Position numbers and translations under genes: made by a program. From Gammaproteobacteria bacterium (GTDB taxonomy: Bacteria; Pseudomonadota; Gammaproteobacteria; Pseudomonadales; Litorivicinaceae), in NCBI GenBank assembly GCA_002717305.1, contig PBDH01000043.1:1-17347 (forward strand): a DNA stretch of 17,347 bases, read 5' to 3'. The notes below the pieces were generated by a model. The model was not told where the DNA came from, ran no database searches, and worked only from the letters and a program-made list of their open reading frames with translations. Shown in pieces: positions 1 to 5,872 of the stretch (its first letter is position 1; the number at the start of each line of letters is the position of its first letter).

Positions 1-492
1 GTGAACTCGCAGCTCGACATCGTCAGGCAGAGACGTGCCGAACTCTCGCAAAACCTCGCGCGGCTCGTGGACCACCCTCGAGCGATAGGCTTTGCTCTTG
101 TACCAAGCCGGCGGCAGCCCTAATAGATCGCGGGGGTAACACGAGCAAAGTGTACAGACCACCACATTGTGAACCTTTGCGGTATTTTCCAGTGCAACCA
201 AGTGAGTCGTGGGAAGTTCTATCCCAAACTCCGCCACGGCCGAGTTTGCGTCCGTAAAAAGACGTTCACGATATTCGGAATCCAACCACGCTCTGGCGAC
301 CACCTTAGCGCCGTTGGCTGGCGTGATGGCTTCCCGTTTTTCCATCGCAGACTGTATTTCAGAGGGACTGATTATGCCCTTCTCGATGAGTAATTCCTTC
401 AGCGCCTGACCCAATACTTGGTGGTAGGCTCGAACCTTATCGTCCGATTGGTGTGGGTGATCATGATCGTGATCGTGGTCAACACTATCCAC
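1..492 (-). CDS. nthA: Nitrile hydratase alpha subunit, cobalt type (partial, C-terminus off the left edge)
   Basis: This is the metal-binding subunit of the nitrile hydratase family, which hydrates nitriles to amides in the cytoplasm. The 164 in-window residues contain the metal claw C113-T-L-C116-S-C118; Thr in second place is the usual mark of the cobalt type (iron enzymes have Ser). The claw is followed by YPRDLLGLPPAWYKS and YRSRVVHEPREVL, typical of nitrile hydratase alpha. The N-terminus is an Asp-His repeat (D5-H14). I chose the GTG start at 492 because GAGG lies 9 nt upstream (502-505). A TTG at 501, overlapping the preceding TGA, is the alternative. It is the last gene of the cluster, just after the C-terminal beta-like gene. 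The homologous gamma subunit of thiocyanate hydrolase is possible, but the LGLPP segment favours nitrile hydratase. The family is secure; the substrate is not. Confidence 0.88.
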   Translation of the reverse strand, partial: MDSVDHDHDHDHPHQSDDKVRAYHQVLGQALKELLIEKGIISPSEIQSAMEKREAITPANGAKVVARAWLDSEYRERLFTDANSAVAEFGIELPTTHLVALENTAKVHNVVVCTLCSCYPRDLLGLPPAWYKSKAYRSRVVHEPREVLREFGTSLPDDVELRVH

Positions 493-497
493 TGTTC

Positions 498-782
498 TCA
501 ACCTCGTTCTAACCAGTTCTCGTACAAATCAAGTTCTAAGGTATCCAAAGCGGACCCCTTGTAATTGTGCCAAAGATCGTTCTGCCTGAAGCGAACCTTG
601 AACAACGCGAGCAAATGAGTTTGCAGACGATATGCTAGTGGCTCCGGGTTCTCAAAGTGCCCCAGATAACGCACCACCACACCATTGTACCCCCTGACAT
701 ACACGGGCGTTCGAAAGTGTCCTATCGGATAGTCTCCGCGAACTACAACTTGATCTCCCGGACTAAAATGGACCGACGCCAT
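498..782 (-). CDS. Nitrile hydratase beta subunit, C-terminal half as a separate protein
   Basis: This 94-residue protein matches only the C-terminal SH3-like part of nitrile hydratase beta. Visible marks are FSPGDQVVV (6-14), GHFRTPVYVRG (21-31), VRFRQNDLW near residue 63-71 and an acidic DLYENWLE tail. By my alignment from memory, Arg24 (GHFRTP) corresponds to the second active-site beta arginine (Arg141 in the Rhodococcus iron enzyme). The ATG overlaps the stop of the preceding gene by 1 nt (TGATG) and GGAGG lies a few bases upstream, so translation is probably coupled. The family is normally one chain of about 200-230 residues. Separate halves are known in thiocyanate hydrolase (alpha subunit) and toyocamycin nitrile hydratase. 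Family assignment is firm; the physiological substrate is unknown. Confidence 0.85.
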   Translation of the reverse strand: MASVHFSPGDQVVVRGDYPIGHFRTPVYVRGYNGVVVRYLGHFENPEPLAYRLQTHLLALFKVRFRQNDLWHNYKGSALDTLELDLYENWLERG

Positions 783-1105
783 CAGAAATCCTCCAGATCT
801 CCGGTTTCTCGAAACCGGGTCCGCAGTTGCGCTACTTTCTTATCAATTTCATCCTGAGTCAGGATGCCCTTGTCTACCATTTGACGCTGTAACGCAGCAG
901 TCCATCGTTCGTAGTAAGACAACGTGTCATATATTTCGTGCCCAAATTGCTCGATGGTCCTTCTATTTTCATGTGTCGAAACAATCCCCTTGGAGCCAAT
1001 CACTGCTCGTATCGCATCAATTTGTAATTCCCAGAATGTTAGAGAATATTCTTCCGGATCGATCGGTCCGAAATCGAGACCGCCGATATCATGTGGGCCG
1101 CGCAT
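782..1105 (-). CDS. Nitrile hydratase beta subunit, N-terminal half as a separate protein
   Basis: The 107-residue product starts MRGPHDIGGLDFGPID, the signature N-terminus of nitrile hydratase beta, and continues through a helical region to SYYERWTAAL and KGILTQDEIDKK, where fused beta chains enter the linker. Arg48 aligns by eye with the first active-site beta arginine (Arg56 of the Rhodococcus enzyme). I chose the ATG at 1105 because the family begins with this motif and GAGGGAG lies 5 nt upstream (1111-1117). An in-frame ATG at 1177 overlaps the stop of the small upstream ORF (ATGA) and would add 24 residues unlike the family; that start cannot be ruled out. The stop overlaps the next gene's ATG. 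Gene order N-beta, C-beta, alpha is the order reported for thiocyanate hydrolase (scnB-scnA-scnC). Confidence 0.83.
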   Translation of the reverse strand: MRGPHDIGGLDFGPIDPEEYSLTFWELQIDAIRAVIGSKGIVSTHENRRTIEQFGHEIYDTLSYYERWTAALQRQMVDKGILTQDEIDKKVAQLRTRFRETGDLEDF

Positions 1106-1127
1106 CTTTTCTCCCTCGTGTTTCAGG

Positions 1128-1148
1128 ACTCCAACATCACCTTGGAGT
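1128..1148 (-). promoter_or_regulatory. Hairpin in the leader of the nitrile hydratase N-beta gene
   Basis: On the minus strand ACTCCAA and TTGGAGT form a perfect 7-bp stem around the 7-nt loop GGTGATG. The hairpin ends 22 nt upstream of the ATG at 1105 and 10 nt upstream of its GAGGGAG ribosome site. If translation starts at 1105 this is untranslated leader between the small ORF and the enzyme genes, and could act in processing, stability or translational control. If translation starts at 1177 it is merely coding. There is no T-run, so it is not a terminator. Confidence 0.35.
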
Positions 1149-1173
1149 ACTCTACAGCGACTAAGAGAGACTG

Positions 1174-1362
1174 TCATGTAGTAGCACCCAAAATCAGATC
1201 GTCATATTGCAAAGGTTTGCCAAAGTCTGGGTTATCGGCTAAATCTCTTTCGAGTCCCTGTTTCAGAACGTAAATCTTCCAGAAATTTAAGTGATTTGTG
1301 TTGCCCTTAATCACCCGAGGGTTACCCCGCTTAGGTCTGTTCGGTAGATCAAAAGTCACCAA
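1174..1362 (-). CDS. Small ORF of unknown function upstream of the nitrile hydratase genes
   Basis: This is a 62-codon reading frame whose TGA overlaps an ATG at 1177 (ATGA), as in coupled genes. I do not recognise the product. It is mixed and charged, with no signal peptide or cysteine, and does not resemble the usual nitrile hydratase activator. Only TTG (1362) or GTG (1359) can start it in frame, neither has a visible ribosome site, and an in-frame TAA lies just upstream. An ATG at 1420 opens another frame reading MMEGRPSPPVSFDNVNLKFV and then GDF before a TGA at 1349-1351. Skipping one T of the TTTT run at 1351-1354 would join it to this frame, giving about 82 residues. It may be a frame-broken gene, a shifted gene, or not a gene. 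Confidence 0.35.
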   Translation of the reverse strand: MVTFDLPNRPKRGNPRVIKGNTNHLNFWKIYVLKQGLERDLADNPDFGKPLQYDDLILGATT

Positions 1363-1507
1363 CGAATTTTAAATTTACATTGTCAAAGGACACCGGCGGA
1401 GAGGGTCTGCCTTCCATCATTTTTTGAAAAACTTAATTATTCTTTTAGTTAGGTTGCGAGACCTGACAGGGTCTAATAAAACTTGCCAAATTTAAATTCA
1501 ACCTGGA

Positions 1508-1540
1508 GAGAACCTCGCCACCCGGTTCTCATTTATCTTT
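1508..1540 (+). terminator. Possible weak intrinsic terminator or structured element
   Basis: GAGAACC (1508-1514) pairs perfectly with GGTTCTC (1524-1530) around a 9-nt loop, followed on the plus strand by ATTTATCTTT (1531-1540). This looks like a terminator with an imperfect T-tract, but no plus-strand gene is visible to its left. It may instead be an operator or part of a small RNA. Confidence 0.25.
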
Positions 1541-1794
1541 CTAGCATATCTGTTGACCGGCTGTTTTTAGACAGCCAGTGAACTTATGAGAGAGACATCA
1601 GCGTCCCAGACGGGCAAGAATACGGACATATTTTTCGATCAGTACGGTCAGCCAAAGAGTATCAAGAAACAGGAAACAAATCTGGTCACGCTCAACTGGG
1701 TCGGGACCGGTAACTCAACAAGAATCTATGGTGACGGCCTCGGTCTTGGTCCGAGCCTCGCTTCAACGAGATACTCAACCACGGACTTTAGCAC

Positions 1795-1800
1795 TACAAT
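1795..1800 (+). promoter_or_regulatory. Candidate -10 element of the tRNA-Pro promoter
   Basis: TACAAT lies 13 nt upstream of the first base of the mature tRNA, a distance that would give a very short 5' leader. No convincing -35 is seen at 16-18 nt spacing, so support is limited to the -10 match and its position. Confidence 0.25.
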
Positions 1801-1813
1801 TAGTAAACGATGT

Positions 1814-1890
1814 CGGAGCATGGCGCAGCCTGGTAGCGCGTCTCGTTCGGGACGAGAAGGTCGCAGGTTCAAATCCTGCTGTTCCGACCA
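1814..1890 (+). tRNA. proK: tRNA-Pro, anticodon CGG
   Basis: The 77-nt gene folds as a complete cloverleaf. The acceptor stem pairs CGGAGCA with TGTTCCG (one G-T pair). The D arm carries GCGCAGCCTGGTAGCGC. The anticodon stem TCTCG/CGAGA encloses the loop TTCGGGA, giving anticodon CGG, which reads the proline codon CCG. The T arm GCAGG-TTCAAAT-CCTGC is intact and the CCA end is encoded (1888-1890). It closely resembles E. coli proK. It converges on gltX, whose stop lies 16 nt beyond the CCA. Confidence 0.96.
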
Positions 1891-1906
1891 GTAGCATTGC
1901 AGGCGT

Positions 1907-3400
1907 CTACGACGAGGTCGTTGTCGCGTCTTGGTAGCCCTTCTCGAGGCGCTTGAGTGCCTTCTTGGAGATGCCACCACTCAATTCCAGGGCTGACCTT
2001 AGACGGACCCTCGTCCGATCAGGGCCAAGCAATGCCGCGAGATCAAAGGCGCTCATGGACTGCCTAGACCCGCTGAGAGCTAAGAATATGACAGGCATCA
2101 CTTCTCTAAGGTTAAGATCCAACGCATCACAAACCCACCTGACCTCAGGTTCAATGGTCTCACGACTCCATGAGCCTAGTGCCTCAAGACGCCAGATCAA
2201 GTATTGCAAGACACTCGTTAAGGTATGCTGCTCTAAACCGACCGCCTCGAGCGTATCGGCTGACAACGAAACATCCCGAGACCACAGCGGGGCTAACCAC
2301 TGACCGGCATCAGAAAATACATCAACCCGAGACTTGAGGTGCGGCAAGACCGACTCAAAAAAACCCCGCGAGCACATCCAGCTCGTCAGGCGTTCGATAT
2401 AGTCGCTGTCGGAAAGACTTTTCTGAAGCCACTGACCATTCAACCAGGTCAGTTTCTCTAGATCGAAGACCGGCCCCCCGAGTGACACACGGTCGATATC
2501 GAACGCGTCAACCATCTCTGATAGCGTGAACTGCTCCCGCTGGTCTGGCATCGACCAGCCCATCCGGCCGAGGTAATTAAGGAGCGCCTCGGGGAGATAT
2601 CCCTGGTCACGATAAAAAAGTATTGAGGTCGGGTTCTTTCGTTTGCTGAGCTTCGACTGGTCTGGGTTGCGGAGCAGCGGGAGGTGGCAAAGCTCTGGCA
2701 TGTCCCAACCAAAATATTGATAAAGCAGCTGATGCTTTGGCGCCGACGGGAGCCACTCCTCGCCCCGGATCACGTGCGTGATTCTCATCAGGTGATCATC
2801 GATAACATTTGCGAGGTGATACGTGGGCAGACCGTCGGCCTTCATCAGTACCTGCATATCGACCTGGGACCACGGGATACGTATATCGCCCCGCAGCCTG
2901 TCGCTAAACACACAGTCCCCGTCTGTCGGGACACGCATCCGGACAACGAACTCCTCGCCCCGCGCCTTTCGGGCGTCTGCCTCGGCGGCTGACAAGCGTG
3001 AGCAGCGCCCGTCGTACCTGGGTGTTTGCTTCGCGGCCATCTGCTCGGCCCGCATCGCGTCTAGTTCTTGTGCCGAGCAAAAGCAACGGAACGCGTGGCC
3101 ACTGCCAATCAGTGTCTCGCAATGAGTTTGATATATCTCAGCACGCTCGCTCTGGCGGTAGGGACCATAATCACCCCCTACGTCAGGCCCCTCGTCCCAA
3201 CTCAGACCAGTCCAACGAAGCGCATCGAGAATGGCTTTCTCCGACGTGGCTGTCGAACGCTTCTGGTCGGTATCCTCTATCCGTAACACGAATTGGCCGC
3301 TATGTTTCGCGGCGAAGGCATAATTGAAAAGAGAAATGTAGGCGGTCCCGACATGGGGCTCGCCCGTCGGCGAGGGCGCTATACGTGTACGAACGGTCAT
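1907..3400 (-). CDS. gltX: Glutamyl-tRNA synthetase
   Basis: This class I synthetase charges tRNA-Glu with glutamate in the cytoplasm. The 497 residues fit the family. The HIGH-like signature is PSPTGEPHVGTAY (9-21), the KMSKS-like loop is KLSKR (250-254), and CFC (107-109) with C133 form a zinc-binding-like knuckle as in E. coli GluRS. The catalytic domain also shows RIEDTD, ADGLPTYHLANVIDDHL and VIRGEEWLPS; the C-terminal anticodon-binding region is full length. The overall sequence resembles the Pseudomonas type. Start ATG at 3400 has GGAGGA 4 nt upstream. A small hairpin overlaps this ribosome site (3407-3423). The H-NS-family gene ends 52 nt upstream on the same strand, so co-transcription is possible. 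The 3' end converges on the tRNA-Pro gene. Confidence 0.97.
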   Translation of the reverse strand: MTVRTRIAPSPTGEPHVGTAYISLFNYAFAAKHSGQFVLRIEDTDQKRSTATSEKAILDALRWTGLSWDEGPDVGGDYGPYRQSERAEIYQTHCETLIGSGHAFRCFCSAQELDAMRAEQMAAKQTPRYDGRCSRLSAAEADARKARGEEFVVRMRVPTDGDCVFSDRLRGDIRIPWSQVDMQVLMKADGLPTYHLANVIDDHLMRITHVIRGEEWLPSAPKHQLLYQYFGWDMPELCHLPLLRNPDQSKLSKRKNPTSILFYRDQGYLPEALLNYLGRMGWSMPDQREQFTLSEMVDAFDIDRVSLGGPVFDLEKLTWLNGQWLQKSLSDSDYIERLTSWMCSRGFFESVLPHLKSRVDVFSDAGQWLAPLWSRDVSLSADTLEAVGLEQHTLTSVLQYLIWRLEALGSWSRETIEPEVRWVCDALDLNLREVMPVIFLALSGSRQSMSAFDLAALLGPDRTRVRLRSALELSGGISKKALKRLEKGYQDATTTSS

Positions 3401-3406
3401 CTTATC

Positions 3407-3423
3407 CTCCGGATGAGACGGAG
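3407..3423 (-). promoter_or_regulatory. Small hairpin covering the gltX ribosome-binding site
   Basis: On the minus strand CTCCG pairs with CGGAG around a 7-nt loop; the 3' arm is part of the CGGAGGA Shine-Dalgarno sequence of gltX. TATACT (minus strand of 3422-3427) overlaps the 5' arm and resembles a -10 element, though no -35 is evident. A transcript starting there would lack the hairpin, whereas read-through from the upstream gene would contain it. The stem is only 5 bp, so this is tentative. Confidence 0.25.
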
Positions 3424-3452
3424 TATAACGCTTACTAAAAAACTACGGGATT

Positions 3453-3809
3453 TTAAATGGTGATCTGATCTAGCCGCCCGCCCGAGCTGAGGAACGCCTC
3501 GACCCATTTCGGCTTCCGACCGCGGCCGGTCCATGTGTTGGAACTGTTTGACGGATCACGATACTTTGGCGCAACCGGGCCACGCTTTTTAACTGTCTTT
3601 GGTTTAACTTTCCGTGCCCTCACAACGGATAAATTCTTTAATTCACTGGCAGATAGACCATACTCGGCGGCGATTAGTTTGATCTTTTTCAACCCTTCTT
3701 CTTGGGTTTTTGAGCGACGTTTTTTTATTTCTTTTTCAATTTTCTTTTTAAGACTTTCAAGTTCCTTAATATTTAAGGCGGAGAGCCGGATAGTATTACT
3801 TAAAACCAA
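3453..3809 (-). CDS. H-NS-family nucleoid protein
   Basis: The 118-residue product belongs to the H-NS histone-like family of AT-rich-DNA-binding silencers. Residues about 12-60 are a Lys/Glu-rich helical, coiled-coil-like oligomerisation region (IKELESLKKKIEKEIKKRR). A basic linker (64-80) follows, then the DNA-binding motif YRDPSNSSNTWTGRGRKPKW (83-102), with the W-x-G-R-G-R-x-P loop that inserts into the minor groove. There is no Met codon inside the protein. Start is TTG at 3809, with AGGGGA 5 nt upstream (3815-3820). The gene is lysine-rich and faces a 77% AT upstream region with repeated motifs, which suggests self-regulation. It lies upstream of gltX. The C-terminal type resembles the small H-NS-like proteins of beta- and gammaproteobacteria; the name hns itself is not certain. 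Confidence 0.9.
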   Translation of the reverse strand: MVLSNTIRLSALNIKELESLKKKIEKEIKKRRSKTQEEGLKKIKLIAAEYGLSASELKNLSVVRARKVKPKTVKKRGPVAPKYRDPSNSSNTWTGRGRKPKWVEAFLSSGGRLDQITI

Positions 3810-3953
3810 AATATTCCCCTGAATTTAATTCAACATACTGTGCGTTTATATATAATGAATTAGAAAATTAATTCAACCGAGTATTTAGTTTAAATTACTC
3901 AAGTTGAATAACATAAATTAAAAGACAGCGATTCTCTATAAAAACCTAATTCA
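3810..3953. other. AT-rich divergent intergenic region between the H-NS-family gene and dusA
   Basis: Only 31 of the 133 bases in 3821-3953 are G or C. The 10-mer TTAATTCAAC occurs twice in direct orientation (3825-3834 and 3868-3877), 43 bp apart, with a near copy CTAATTCAAT at 3946-3955 reaching the dusA start codon. TGAATT-T-AATTCA (3820-3832) is a perfect inverted repeat next to the ribosome site of the H-NS-family gene. These are good candidates for binding sites of that protein or another regulator. Confidence 0.6.
3849..3876 (-). promoter_or_regulatory. Candidate sigma-70 promoter of the H-NS-family gene
   Basis: On the minus strand TTGAAT (3871-3876) and TATATA (3849-3854) are separated by 16 nt, a good sigma-70 arrangement. 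Transcription would begin near 3842, leaving a leader of about 33 nt. The -35 lies inside one TTAATTCAAC repeat, and the second repeat lies just downstream of the start site, as expected for autoregulation. Confidence 0.5.
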
Positions 3954-4946
3954 ATGACCTTTTTACATTATCGTTTCTCAACCGCGCCCATGATGGAGTG
4001 GACCGACCGTCATTGGCGTGTGTTTGCGCGTAAGTTAACCCAAAAAGCCCTCTTGTATACTGAAATGGTTACAGCACCCGCTCTGATCCACGGAAATCTC
4101 GACCGCCTCACTCAGCATTCAATAGCGGAATATCCTTTGGCATTACAGGTCGGCGGAGCGGACCCCGGCGAGCTGTACAGGGCTACTGAATACGTAAAAG
4201 ATCTGGGATTTTACGAGATTAATCTTAACCTCGGATGTCCGTCAGATAGGGTTCAGGCGGGATGCTTCGGTGCGGCATTAATGACCGACCCGGACCGTGT
4301 TTCGGAATGTTTTGAGGCGATGCTCAATGCCGCTGGTTCACATGGGCCGCATGTCACGGCGAAGATTCGCCTGGGTGTAAACGATCAAGAAATAGAGCAA
4401 ACATTGCCCGAATTTCTTGAAATGCTCCGTCGAAAAAATATTAGTCGTGTAATTATCCACGCGCGAAAGGCAATTCTTGGGGGATTATCTCCGAAAGAGA
4501 ACCGAGAAATACCACCCCTAAACTATGCCTTGGCTCAGAAAATGAAGAATCAGTTCACGGATATGGAAATTATTATAAATGGCGGACTTAATACATTAGA
4601 CCAGTGTACCCAACAACTCTCGATATTTGATGGCGTCATGGTTGGTCGCGCCGCTTACCAGACGCCGCAGATACTACTAGGTGTGGATCACCACATCTTC
4701 AAGTCCGATCCGCCCCATCAGACAGCGTTTGAGGCGCTAATGGCATACCAGCCCTATGTCGAGTCTGTCCTTGCCCAGGGTTTTCCCTTGAAACACCTGA
4801 CAAGACATCTCGTTGGTCTGTATCATAACGTTCCTGGAGCTCGGCGGTACAGACGAATCCTCAGCGAGCGTTCGCATCTTCCAGGCGCCACCTGGAAGGT
4901 AGTTGAGGACGCGCTCGCCGAGATCCCTAACGTAGAGATGATATGA
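3954..4946 (+). CDS. dusA: tRNA-dihydrouridine synthase A
   Basis: This FMN-dependent enzyme reduces uridine in the D loop of tRNA (positions 20/20a for DusA) using NADPH. Visible motifs in the 330-residue chain are APMMEWTDRHWR (11-22), YTEMVTAPALIHG (35-47), NLGCPSDRVQAG (92-103) with the likely catalytic Cys95, IIHARKA followed by GLSPKENREIPPL typical of DusA, and INGGLNT plus GVMVGRAAYQ for phosphate and FMN binding. Length matches E. coli DusA, and the start fits the family since APM follows closely. No Shine-Dalgarno sequence precedes the ATG, and TATAAA lies 12 nt upstream (3937-3942), so a leaderless transcript is conceivable. The TGA overlaps the ATG of tal (ATGA, 4943-4946). Confidence 0.96.
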   Translation: MTFLHYRFSTAPMMEWTDRHWRVFARKLTQKALLYTEMVTAPALIHGNLDRLTQHSIAEYPLALQVGGADPGELYRATEYVKDLGFYEINLNLGCPSDRVQAGCFGAALMTDPDRVSECFEAMLNAAGSHGPHVTAKIRLGVNDQEIEQTLPEFLEMLRRKNISRVIIHARKAILGGLSPKENREIPPLNYALAQKMKNQFTDMEIIINGGLNTLDQCTQQLSIFDGVMVGRAAYQTPQILLGVDHHIFKSDPPHQTAFEALMAYQPYVESVLAQGFPLKHLTRHLVGLYHNVPGARRYRRILSERSHLPGATWKVVEDALAEIPNVEMI

Positions 4947-5872
4947 ATACCCTAGACCAACTTCGTGAGCACAGCATTGTCGTCGCAGACACCGCCGACT
5001 TTCATGCGATAGAGCTTTTTAAACCAATCGATGCGACAACGAACCCGTCCCTGATTCTGAAACAGGCCCAGTCACCGGTCACAGCAGGCTTGATTAAAAA
5101 AACCCAGGAAGGCCTCGATAGCGGCCGTTTTGAATCCGCCGCCGGCGCAGCCCTTGATTTATCAGTCCGCTTTGGCGTCGAGATCGCAAACAGGATCGAG
5201 GGATACGTCTCGACTGAGGTGGACGCCCGTTTGTCGTTCAATACTGAACGCTCAATCGAGCAGGCACACATGATCATCGAAAAATATCAGGAACATGGGA
5301 TCGGACGAGACCGAATCCTGATCAAGCTAGCGTCAACCTGGGAAGGAATCCAAGCCGCTAGAGTAATTGAGTCAGAGGGTATTGGGTGCAACCTGACACT
5401 CCTGTTTTGCGAGGCACAGGCGGTTGCCGCGGCAAATGCTGGCGCCACATTAATTAGCCCGTTCGTTGGTCGGATCTACGACTGGTTTGTCACCAGAGGC
5501 GACCTCCCAAGATCGACGGACGAGGATCCCGGTGTTTTATCGGTCAGGAACATACTCAACCTCTACAAATCACATACAGTGGCAACAATAGTGATGGGCG
5601 CCTCTTTTAGGACCGCAGAACAGGTACTGGCGCTCGCGGGTTGCGACCGCCTAACAATCTCGCCTGCTCTTTTGGAGGAACTTGGCTCTCGCGACCAATC
5701 AGTAGCGCCAATTTCGATAACAGAGCCGACGGGTCAAACCATAGAGACACTTACGCGTGACGAGTTCTTTCTTGCGTTATGCGCCGATCAAATGGCAAAC
5801 GAAAAACTCGCCGACGGGATAACCCGATTCGTTCAGGATCAAGAGACGCTCGAAGCGTTATTGAGCGGGTGA
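4943..5872 (+). CDS. tal: Transaldolase (TalB type)
   Basis: Transaldolase moves a dihydroxyacetone unit between sedoheptulose 7-phosphate and glyceraldehyde 3-phosphate in the non-oxidative pentose phosphate pathway. The 309-residue TIM-barrel protein shows DATTNPSLI (30-38), STEVDARLSF (90-99), RILIKLASTWEGI with the Schiff-base Lys128, NLTLLF, ISPFVGRIYDW and VMGASFR, all as in E. coli TalB (317 residues). The ATG overlaps the dusA stop by 4 nt, so translation is probably coupled to dusA. At its 3' end the gene overlaps the end of mlaA on the other strand by 15 bp (5858-5872), with no visible terminator between them. Confidence 0.97.
   Translation: MNTLDQLREHSIVVADTADFHAIELFKPIDATTNPSLILKQAQSPVTAGLIKKTQEGLDSGRFESAAGAALDLSVRFGVEIANRIEGYVSTEVDARLSFNTERSIEQAHMIIEKYQEHGIGRDRILIKLASTWEGIQAARVIESEGIGCNLTLLFCEAQAVAAANAGATLISPFVGRIYDWFVTRGDLPRSTDEDPGVLSVRNILNLYKSHTVATIVMGASFRTAEQVLALAGCDRLTISPALLEELGSRDQSVAPISITEPTGQTIETLTRDEFFLALCADQMANEKLADGITRFVQDQETLEALLSG

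Larger units (their letters stand above)
1363..1813. other. Gene-poor region between the nitrile hydratase cluster and tRNA-Pro
   Basis: I see no gene here that I can support. The stretch contains the minus-strand ATG at 1420 discussed under the small ORF and several small inverted repeats: AGACC/GGTCT (1459-1474), GAGAACC/GGTTCTC (1508-1530) and GGCTGT/ACAGCC (1559-1576). A plus-strand frame opens at 1586 but reads straight through the tRNA, so I reject it as a gene. The promoter of the nitrile hydratase cluster should lie in 1380-1500 on the minus strand. That part is AT-rich and contains TTGGCA (minus strand of 1484-1489), but no well-spaced -10 follows it. Confidence 0.6.

Noticed and set aside
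1..1105. Firm annotation as thiocyanate hydrolase
   Set aside because: Gene order and split beta fit, but the alpha claw context (YP..LGLPP) and the short, nitrile-hydratase-like N-beta start argue for nitrile hydratase; the substrate cannot be settled by reading.
1586..1894. Plus-strand frame of 102 codons
   Set aside because: It reads through the whole tRNA-Pro gene; its C-terminal part is simply translated tRNA, and the upstream part has no ribosome site or recognisable motif.
1500..1900. tRNA-Pro as an attachment site of an integrated island
   Set aside because: No integrase and no repeat of the tRNA 3' end is visible, and the candidate cargo lies on the 5' side of the tRNA, whereas elements usually insert at the 3' end, where gltX lies.
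1907..1925. ACGAC-GAG-GTCGT palindrome after tRNA-Pro as a terminator
   Set aside because: The stem is 5 bp with no T-run, and the bases encode the end of GltX.
5002..5277. Minus-strand frame opposite tal
   Set aside because: A shadow of the tal coding sequence, with no family resemblance.
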